Shown: piece by piece, positions 7,245 to 12,153 of the stretch
How positions within the stretch are numbered: the first letter of the stretch is position 1
Layout: the number at the start of each line of letters is the position of its first letter
NCBI GenBank assembly: GCA_947252975.1
Contig: CAMXWX010000022.1
Location: 1-14,872 of the forward strand
Length of the DNA: 14,872 bases
DNA from: an uncultured Gardnerella sp.
GTDB lineage: Bacteria; Actinomycetota; Actinomycetes; Actinomycetales; Bifidobacteriaceae
Direction of reading: 5' to 3'
Program-made: the position numbers and the translations under genes
The notes under the pieces: model-generated
What the model was told of the DNA's origin: nothing
What the model saw: the letters and a program-made list of their open reading frames with translations, nothing else
Database searches by the model: none

Positions 7245-7291
7245 TGATTTGGCACATAAAGTCCACCGGACTTTATGTTTGAGCCAAATCA
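7245..7291. repeat. Long stem-loop A
   Basis: TGATTTGGC (7245-7253) with ACATAAAGTCC (7254-7264) pairs perfectly with GGACTTTATGT (7268-7278) and GCCAAATCA (7283-7291). This gives a 20-bp stem with a 3-base loop and one 4-base bulge (7279-7282). Such a stem is very unlikely by chance. Confidence 0.85.
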
Positions 7292-7343
7292 CGCTTTGAA
7301 GGAGCTTGAAATGCGTTATGCAATTTCAAGCTCAGTCAAAGCG
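7292..7343. repeat. Long stem-loop B, directly abutting A
   Basis: CGCTTTGA (7292-7299) pairs with TCAAAGCG (7336-7343), and GAGCTTGAAAT (7302-7312) pairs with ATTTCAAGCTC (7323-7333). The two segments total 19 bp and are separated by a symmetric 2+2 internal loop (AG/AG). The loop is 10 bases. It begins on the base after stem-loop A ends, as if the two were helices of one folded RNA or paired palindromic repeats. Confidence 0.85.
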
Positions 7344-7352
7344 CTTCGCAGC

Positions 7353-7371
7353 GCAGAAGCAGTGCTTCTGC
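7353..7371. repeat. Short perfect hairpin C
   Basis: GCAGAAGCA (7353-7361) is followed after one base by its complement TGCTTCTGC (7363-7371). Outside it, GCAGC (7348-7352) can also pair with GCTGC (7377-7381). It is part of the same hairpin cluster as A, B and D. Confidence 0.7.
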
Positions 7372-7384
7372 CTTGAGCTGCTCA

Positions 7385-7440
7385 GCGCGCCAAATTGCCT
7401 TCGCGCGCTACGCTTTAAGCGCTCCGGCAGGTTGGCGCGC
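7385..7440. repeat. GC-rich hairpin D
   Basis: GCGCGCCAA (7385-7393) pairs perfectly with TTGGCGCGC (7432-7440). Inside, TGCC (7396-7399) pairs with GGCA (7426-7429), and CGCTT (7411-7415) faces AAGCG (7417-7421). It overlaps the first copy of the 28-bp direct repeat. Confidence 0.65.
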
Positions 7441-7518
7441 CTGCGAGGAGAGAAATACTCAAACCTCGCGCAATACCAAGTAAGGGAACCGCGCTACGCT
7501 CTAAGCGAAAAGGCAGGT
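7405..7518 (+). repeat. Imperfect 28-bp direct repeat, 86 bases apart
   Basis: 7405-7432 and 7491-7518 align without gaps, with 23 of 28 bases identical: GCGCTACGCT, then T or C, TAAGCG, four different bases, and GGCAGGT. AAGGCAGGTCG from the second copy (7510-7520) also occurs, inverted, at 3232-3242, immediately beside copy 1 of the 80-bp element. Confidence 0.65.
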
Positions 7519-7559
7519 CGGAGCGCGAAAATGAGTCAAAGTGATCTTGCTTTTGATAC

Positions 7560-7589
7560 AAAAAAGACCGCAGTCTCGTCACTGCGGCC
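7560..7589 (-). terminator. Intrinsic terminator of bioY
   Basis: On the minus strand GGCCGCAGT (7589-7581) pairs with ACTGCGGTC (7574-7566) around a 6-base loop; the outermost pair is G-U-like and the rest perfect. A run of six T follows (7565-7560). This is a strong Rho-independent terminator pointing left, about 70 bases after the bioY stop. Confidence 0.9.
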
Positions 7590-7620
7590 TTAGAATAGTT
7601 AGCGCGTTACGCTTGAGATT

Positions 7621-7664
7621 AATCACGCATAATCACGCATAATCACGCATCACGCATCACGCAT
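7621..7664 (-). repeat. Tandem repeat across the bioY stop codon
   Basis: On the plus strand AATCACGCAT occurs three times in succession (7621-7650), followed by two CACGCAT units (7651-7664). Read in the bioY direction, the units are TGCGTGA, TGCGTGA, then TGCGTGATTA three times, and the bioY TGA stop (7659-7657) lies within the first units. The array is perfect and therefore probably recent or variable in copy number. Confidence 0.85.
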
Positions 7665-8310
7665 TGGTGTTGCGCTTAAACGCGCCATACAATCCTGCGC
7701 AAACTGCGCTAGCGATTGCAGCTTTAATAATATCGCCCACAATAAAGCCAGTAGAAGCCACGGCGATTGCCCAAACAGGCAAGTGCATCATAAGCGATTG
7801 GCCTACAAATCCAAATGCGTAAATCACAAGAGAACCAACAACAGACGCTGCAAAATACGCGCCAAATCGTGCAAATTTCTTAGCAACAGAATCCTCTGGC
7901 ATAGCAGCATTAACAACACCTTCGAGAGCAGACTTTACAAGCGCAATCGCAGCCACGCCGAATACGAATCCAACAAGGAATCCAACGCTAGGACCTGCAA
8001 AAGCCACAACGCCACTCTTTCCGCCTGCAAACACTGGCATTCCAGCAGCACCAATCGCAAGGTACATAAGCACAGAGCTAACGGCTTGGCGCCAAGTCAA
8101 AGTAAGACCTGCCAAAGCCAAAACCAAAGTTTGCAAAGTTACAGGAACAGGAGTTCCAGGAATTGGCAATGCGCCAGCCATAGTGGCAGCGCTAATAAGA
8201 ACAGTAAACAAAAATGCCTTAGCAAATGGAACAGCTAAACGATTAATGTCAAATGCCTTAGATGCAACTGCATTAGAGTTTGCGCCAGAGTTAGATTCAA
8301 AATTAGCCAC
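7657..8310 (-). CDS. bioY: Biotin transporter BioY (ECF S-component)
   Basis: BioY is the substrate-binding membrane subunit of an energy-coupling-factor biotin importer; it needs a shared EcfT/EcfA1A2 module that is not in this window, or may work alone at low rate. After a polar N-terminus of ~25 residues, the protein is almost wholly hydrophobic with about six membrane helices. It carries the family segment GALPIPGTPVPVTLQTL, then LAIGAAGMPVFAGGKSG and FAGPSVGFLVGFVFG. I chose GTG at 8310 (217 residues) because AAGAAGGA ends five bases before it on the minus strand. An in-frame ATG at 8349 would add 13 basic residues. It ends inside a tandem repeat and is followed by a strong terminator. 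It is divergent from accBC and convergent with birA. Confidence 0.9.
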   Translation of the reverse strand: MANFESNSGANSNAVASKAFDINRLAVPFAKAFLFTVLISAATMAGALPIPGTPVPVTLQTLVLALAGLTLTWRQAVSSVLMYLAIGAAGMPVFAGGKSGVVAFAGPSVGFLVGFVFGVAAIALVKSALEGVVNAAMPEDSVAKKFARFGAYFAASVVGSLVIYAFGFVGQSLMMHLPVWAIAVASTGFIVGDIIKAAIASAVCAGLYGAFKRNTNA

Positions 8311-8321
8311 GATATCCTTCT
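8311..8321 (-). promoter_or_regulatory. Ribosome binding site of bioY, deciding a GTG start
   Basis: On the minus strand AGAAGGA is followed by five bases and then GTG at 8310. No comparable site precedes the ATG at 8349, so the GTG is preferred. Confidence 0.7.
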
Positions 8322-8427
8322 TTCGTATTGTTTTTCGTTGCTGAATCAAACATTAGACAAGAATCGGGCAGCGCGCGTTGGAGAAGTTTACAAAAAATCG
8401 CATAATGTTTTGTTCAAATTCACGGAT

Positions 8428-8457
8428 ACTATAAGTCAAATTTCCTATAACTTGTAA
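8428..8457 (-). promoter_or_regulatory. Candidate bioY promoter
   Basis: On the minus strand TTACAA (8457-8452) and TATAGT (8433-8428) are separated by 18 bases, a plausible -35/-10 pair about 115 bases before the bioY start. The -35 hexamer overlaps the bases just before the accBC start codon. TCAAATT occurs at 8414-8420 and 8436-8442, a 22-bp (two helical turns) direct repeat around the -10, a possible operator. Confidence 0.45.
8446..8453 (+). promoter_or_regulatory. Candidate -10 for a leaderless accBC transcript
   Basis: TATAAC at 8446-8451, or overlapping TAACTT at 8448-8453, ends seven to nine bases before the ATG at 8461, and no Shine-Dalgarno sequence is present. CTATAAGT (8429-8436) and CTATAACT (8445-8452) form a near-repeat. 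This arrangement suggests leaderless translation of accBC, as often in Actinobacteria. Confidence 0.5.
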
Positions 8458-8460
8458 CGT

Positions 8461-10308
8461 ATGGTTACGAATATCAAAAAAATACTTGTGGCAAATCGCG
8501 GCGAAATCGCGCTTAGAGTGATTCGCACTGCTCAAGAAATGGGAATACAAACTGTTGCTATTTATGCGGCATCCGACCGCCAAGCGCAGTATGTTGAGAT
8601 GGCAAGCGAAGCGTACGCGCTTTCTGGAGACACGTACAGAGACACCTATTTAAACGAAGACGCGATTATAGACATTTTGCATAAAAGCGGCGCGGATGCT
8701 GTACACCCAGGCTACGGATTTTTATCGGAAGTAGCGAGTTTTGCGCAAAAGGTGATTGATGCTGGCGCTGTGTGGATTGGCCCGAAGCCAGAAGCGCTTA
8801 TTGATTTGGGGGATAAAATAACCGCGCGTCGCGTTGCAACTCGCGCTAAAGTGCCGCCCGTACCAGGCATATCGGAGCCTGTAAAAGATATTCGAGAATT
8901 GCTGACTTTTGCGCAAACGCACGGCTACCCAGTTATGATGAAGCGCACGGATGGCGGCGGCGGCCGCGGAATAACCGTTGTGCACAACGATGATGAGCTT
9001 CGCGGATTCTACATGAACCACGACGCTTTGCAAGGCGGCGACCTTGACGAGTACTTTATTGAGCGTTTTATAGACAAGGCCAGGCATGTGGAAACGCAAG
9101 TTGGCCGCGATTCACATGGAAACTTCACCATATATTCCACGCGCGATTGCTCGGTGCAGCGCCGAAACCAAAAGTTGGTTGAGGAAGCACCAGCGCCATT
9201 CCTTACCGATGACGAGAACGCGCAGCTTCACCGATATTCTCGTAACCTATTTGAAGCTGTTGACTACGTTGGTTTGGGCACGTGTGAATATATGGTGACA
9301 TCTCAACATAAAGTCTACTTCTTGGAAGTGAACCCACGATTGCAAGTGGAGCACACAGTTAGTGAGGAAGTTAGCGGACTAGATCTTGTGCGCGAACAGC
9401 TTACGATTGCTGACGGCGGCGAGCTTACGCAAAATCACCCTTCGCGCGGGCACAGTTTTGAGCTTAGAATCACTTCGGAAGACCCAGCAACGAATCTTAC
9501 GCCTAGCGCAGGCACGCTAACAAAAATAGAGTGGCCATCTGGTCCTGGAATCCGCGTGGATTCTGGCGTAGAAGTTGGAGATAGCGTGTCTCCAAAATTC
9601 GACTCCATGATGGGCAAGCTTATTGTTACGGCGCAAAATCGCGATGCGGCAATTGCTCGCGTAAGGCGCGCGCTTAAGGAGCTTTGCATCGAGGGAGTGC
9701 CTACTCCTGCTAAGCTTTTTGAGCAAATTTTTAACGACCCTGATTTTACAGCGCAAGATCACGATTTTGATATTTCTACAAAATGGCTTGAGCGCAAGTA
9801 TTTGAACCGTACTGCTGCAGCGGCAAATGGCGGACAGCCTGCTTCTTTGGATTCCAATAAGGCTAGTGAAGACGCTCAAAATAAGCCGACCAAAATGGAG
9901 TCTTTTGTAATAGAAGTAGACAATAAGCGCGTAAAACTTACGATTCCGCAAGACATTGTAGACAATCTTACTGGTTCTGCACGAGTTAGAAGCACGGTTC
10001 GCGCATCGCAGCCGCTTAGAGGGCGAGGATTAAGGGGAGATACTCATAAGTCGGAAACGCCTAAGGACGCTCCTGGCGTGATTTCTGCTCCAATGCAAGC
10101 TGTGATTACGCGTGTAAACGTTGCGGAAGGTCAGAGCGTAGCCAAAGGCGATTTACTTGCTGTTCTTGAATCCATGAAAATGGAAAACTACGTTTACGCA
10201 CCTGCAGCTGGCGTAGTTACTGGCATTTTTGTTGGGCCTGGAGATGGTGTAGAAGCAGGCGAAAAGCTTGTAACAATTGACGTAACTAAAGGCGGTAGTG
10301 CAAAATGA
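8461..10308 (+). CDS. accC: Acyl-CoA carboxylase alpha chain: biotin carboxylase plus biotin carrier (AccBC)
   Basis: This subunit carboxylates biotin with ATP and bicarbonate and carries it to the carboxyltransferase AccD, making malonyl-CoA (or methylmalonyl-CoA). The 615 residues hold a biotin carboxylase N-domain (IKKILVANRGEIALRVIRTA at the start) and an ATP-grasp domain with the glycine loop DGGGGRG at 164-170. EVNPRLQVEH follows at 289-298 (catalytic Glu and Arg region), then the C-domain to about 450. A ~100-residue linker precedes a biotinyl domain at about 540-610, with the target motif ESMKM and biotin acceptor Lys573. The fused architecture is typical of Actinobacteria. There is no ribosome binding site but a good -10 just upstream, so it is probably leaderless. 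accD overlaps its stop by four bases. Confidence 0.95.
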   Translation: MVTNIKKILVANRGEIALRVIRTAQEMGIQTVAIYAASDRQAQYVEMASEAYALSGDTYRDTYLNEDAIIDILHKSGADAVHPGYGFLSEVASFAQKVIDAGAVWIGPKPEALIDLGDKITARRVATRAKVPPVPGISEPVKDIRELLTFAQTHGYPVMMKRTDGGGGRGITVVHNDDELRGFYMNHDALQGGDLDEYFIERFIDKARHVETQVGRDSHGNFTIYSTRDCSVQRRNQKLVEEAPAPFLTDDENAQLHRYSRNLFEAVDYVGLGTCEYMVTSQHKVYFLEVNPRLQVEHTVSEEVSGLDLVREQLTIADGGELTQNHPSRGHSFELRITSEDPATNLTPSAGTLTKIEWPSGPGIRVDSGVEVGDSVSPKFDSMMGKLIVTAQNRDAAIARVRRALKELCIEGVPTPAKLFEQIFNDPDFTAQDHDFDISTKWLERKYLNRTAAAANGGQPASLDSNKASEDAQNKPTKMESFVIEVDNKRVKLTIPQDIVDNLTGSARVRSTVRASQPLRGRGLRGDTHKSETPKDAPGVISAPMQAVITRVNVAEGQSVAKGDLLAVLESMKMENYVYAPAAGVVTGIFVGPGDGVEAGEKLVTIDVTKGGSAK

Positions 10309-11975
10309 GTGCGCTTACTAAAGATGATACGCAAGTTGCAAAAGATGTTAATAAAAGCGCTGCACAAGTTAATAAAGACACGCAAAATGCGCAAGACGCT
10401 CAAGCCGCTCAGCCTACGCAGCCTACGCAGCCTCAGCGCGGAAAAGCAGCCGTAGAACACGCGGCTCGCCTTGCAAGAGACGCCGAGCAAAAGGCTTTAG
10501 AACGCCAGCATGCAAAGGGAAAATCCACTGCAAGAGAGCGCTTAGATTTGCTTTTTGACACGGGCACGTTTGAAGAAATCGGCCGCTTTAACGGCGGAGA
10601 CATAAATAACGATGTTGCAGGATGTGCTGTAATCACTGGCTTTGGCGAAGTGTACGGCAAAAAAGTGGCAGTTTATGCTCAAGATTTTTCCGTTCGCGGC
10701 GGCACGCTTGGACGCGCTGAAGGCCAGAAAATTTGCCATCTTTTAGACATGGCGTTGCAACTTGCGGTTCCTGTTGTTGCGCTAATCGACTCGGGCGGCG
10801 CTCGCATTCAAGAAGGCGTTAACGCGCTTACGCAATATGGCAGAATCTTCAAAAAAACTTGTGAAGCAAGCGGTTTGATTCCGCAAATTTCCTTGATTTT
10901 AGGCCCTTGCGCTGGTGGTGCAGTTTATTGCCCTGCTCTTACGGATTTTATAATCATGACTCGCGAGCACTCCAACATGTTTGTAACTGGTCCAGATGTT
11001 GTTAAGGCTGCCACAGGCGAGTCGATTAGCATGGACGATTTAGGTGGTGGATATGTGCATAACTCCACTTCGGGCGTTGCTCACTATTTGGGCGAAGACG
11101 AGGCAGACGCCATTGACTACGCGCGCACAGTCCTCGCTTATTTGCCGCAAAATTGCAATCAAAATCCGCCAACATTCGCATACGCTGCCACTCGCGCAGA
11201 TAGAGAAACCGCTAAGCAGCTTGCGACTATTGTTCCGAGCAACGATCGCCAGCCGTACGACGTTTTAGACGTTATTCGCGCAATCGTAGATTATGGCGAA
11301 TTTGTGCAAGTTCAAGAGCTTTACGCGGCGTCCGCAGTGGTTGGTTTTGCTTGCATAGACGGGCATCCTGTTGGAATAGTGGCAAATCAGCCTAAAGTAA
11401 ATGCTGGAATTTTAGACGTTAATTCTTCCGAAAAAGTAGCGCGATTTGTGCGATTGTGCGACGCGTTTAATCTTCCTGTTGTAACTCTTGTAGACACTCC
11501 TGGATACAAGCCAGGGTCGGACCAGGAGCACGCTGGAATCATTCGCAGAGGCGCAAAGGTGATTTACGCGTATGCAAACGCGCAAGTTCCGCTTGTTACT
11601 GTGATTTTGCGCAAGGCTTTTGGTGGAGCATACATTGTAATGGGCTCAAAGTCTATGGGAGCAGACTTTAACTACGCTTGGCCTACAAGTCAAATAGCGG
11701 TTTTGGGTGCTCAAGGAGCTGTGAACATTATTCATCGCAAGGATTTGCAAAAAGCAAAAGAGCGCGGTCAAGATGTTGATGCTTTAAGAAAAAAGCTTGT
11801 TGAAGATTACGAAAATACCACTGTAAACGCAAATCTTTCGCTGGAAACTGGCCAGATTGACGCAATGATAGATCCGGAGCAAACAAGAGATGTTATTGCT
11901 AATTCTTTGAAGATTTTAAGAAGTAAAAAACGTGTTTCGAGAACGGGGAAGCATCATGGAAACCAGCCAATGTGA
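10305..11975 (+). CDS. accD: Acyl-CoA carboxylase beta chain (carboxyltransferase, AccD/PccB family)
   Basis: This subunit transfers the carboxyl group from biotin to an acyl-CoA. The 556-residue protein has both crotonase-like halves. The N-half shows GKSTARERLDLLFD, the FSVRGGTLGRAEGQK segment, and DSGGARIQEGV followed by an oxyanion-type GPCAGGAVY. The C-half shows DTPGYKPGSDQEHAGIIRRG and KAFGGAYIVMGSKSMGAD. Ile444 in GGAYIVM corresponds to the position where, as I recall from Streptomyces work, Ile marks acetyl-CoA-accepting and Asp marks propionyl-CoA-only enzymes, so acetyl-CoA is a likely substrate. The first ~45 residues are a low-complexity Ala/Gln/Thr-Pro extension (QPTQPTQPQ). Its ATG overlaps the accC stop (ATGA), implying translational coupling. 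Confidence 0.94.
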   Translation: MSALTKDDTQVAKDVNKSAAQVNKDTQNAQDAQAAQPTQPTQPQRGKAAVEHAARLARDAEQKALERQHAKGKSTARERLDLLFDTGTFEEIGRFNGGDINNDVAGCAVITGFGEVYGKKVAVYAQDFSVRGGTLGRAEGQKICHLLDMALQLAVPVVALIDSGGARIQEGVNALTQYGRIFKKTCEASGLIPQISLILGPCAGGAVYCPALTDFIIMTREHSNMFVTGPDVVKAATGESISMDDLGGGYVHNSTSGVAHYLGEDEADAIDYARTVLAYLPQNCNQNPPTFAYAATRADRETAKQLATIVPSNDRQPYDVLDVIRAIVDYGEFVQVQELYAASAVVGFACIDGHPVGIVANQPKVNAGILDVNSSEKVARFVRLCDAFNLPVVTLVDTPGYKPGSDQEHAGIIRRGAKVIYAYANAQVPLVTVILRKAFGGAYIVMGSKSMGADFNYAWPTSQIAVLGAQGAVNIIHRKDLQKAKERGQDVDALRKKLVEDYENTTVNANLSLETGQIDAMIDPEQTRDVIANSLKILRSKKRVSRTGKHHGNQPM

Positions 11976-12020
11976 TTTAAGAATGATTTGAGACGATTTG
12001 CGGATGATTTTAGATGATTT
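11974..12020 (+). repeat. Phased GATTT tracts after accD
   Basis: GATTT starts at 11974, 11985, 11995, 12006 and 12016, spacings of 11, 10, 11 and 10 bases. The first overlaps the accD stop codon. The units resemble GATTTnAGAn, so this is a degenerate tandem repeat; its 10.5-bp mean period equals the helical repeat and could bend the DNA. Confidence 0.65.
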
Positions 12021-12067
12021 GAGCCGCGCGGATTAATCGCAAGCAGCCGCCACGCGCGACTAGCAAC

Positions 12068-12101
12068 AAGTCACAAATAATCCGAAAGTCACAAATAATC
12101 C
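12068..12101 (+). repeat. 16-bp direct repeat upstream of fas
   Basis: AAGTCACAAATAATCC is perfect at 12068-12083 and 12086-12101 (18-bp period), with a partial third ACAAAT at 12107-12112. It sits about 50-85 bases before the fas start, where an operator or promoter would be expected. The remainder of the 178-base accD-fas gap is A-rich and shows no terminator. Confidence 0.7.
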
Positions 12102-12140
12102 AAAACACAAATCTTAAAAATAAAACGTAAACCCACAAAC

Positions 12141-12146
12141 AAAGGA
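12141..12146 (+). promoter_or_regulatory. Ribosome binding site of fas
   Basis: AAAGGA ends seven bases before the ATG at 12154 and fixes the start of the synthase, in contrast to the apparently leaderless accBC. Confidence 0.75.
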
Positions 12147-12153
12147 AAATAAA

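Larger units (their letters stand above)
7043..7561. repeat. Palindrome-rich intergenic island bracketed by a 10-bp direct repeat
   Basis: The ~500 bases between the convergent birA and bioY genes hold no credible coding sequence but many inverted repeats: the 80-bp three-armed element, TAGCGCG/CGCGCTA at 7195-7215, and four hairpins in 7245-7443. There is also a direct repeat at 7405-7432 and 7491-7518. TTTGATACAA occurs at 7043-7052 (overlapping the birA stop) and again at 7552-7561, just before the bioY terminator. I infer either an inserted non-autonomous element whose ends are near the 10-bp repeats, or a composite of dispersed palindromes. Because TACAA also belongs to the 80-bp repeat, the exact junctions are uncertain. 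Confidence 0.55.

Noticed and set aside
7128..7560. A known housekeeping RNA (RNase P RNA, tmRNA or SRP RNA) in the birA-bioY gap
   Set aside because: The expected conserved cores are absent (the GAGGAAAGTCC start of RNase P, the tRNA-like ends of tmRNA, the SRP Alu/S-domain tetraloop); the only resemblance is a chance AAAGTCC in stem-loop A.
7306..7593. A 95-codon plus-strand reading frame inside the island
   Set aside because: It begins within the arm of hairpin B, runs through hairpins C and D and the direct repeat, and ends in the bioY terminator. Its composition simply mirrors the palindromes; it has no ribosome binding site of note and no recognisable domain.
7783..8238. A 151-codon plus-strand reading frame antisense to bioY
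   Set aside because: It is rich in Ser, Asn, Lys and His as expected for the complement of a hydrophobic membrane protein gene; bioY itself has clear family motifs, a ribosome binding site and a terminator.
8311..8460. A BirA or biotin-responsive operator upstream of bioY
   Set aside because: BirA here has no helix-turn-helix domain, and I could not find a convincing inverted repeat matching biotin-regulator sites I know; only the TCAAATT direct repeat is reported.
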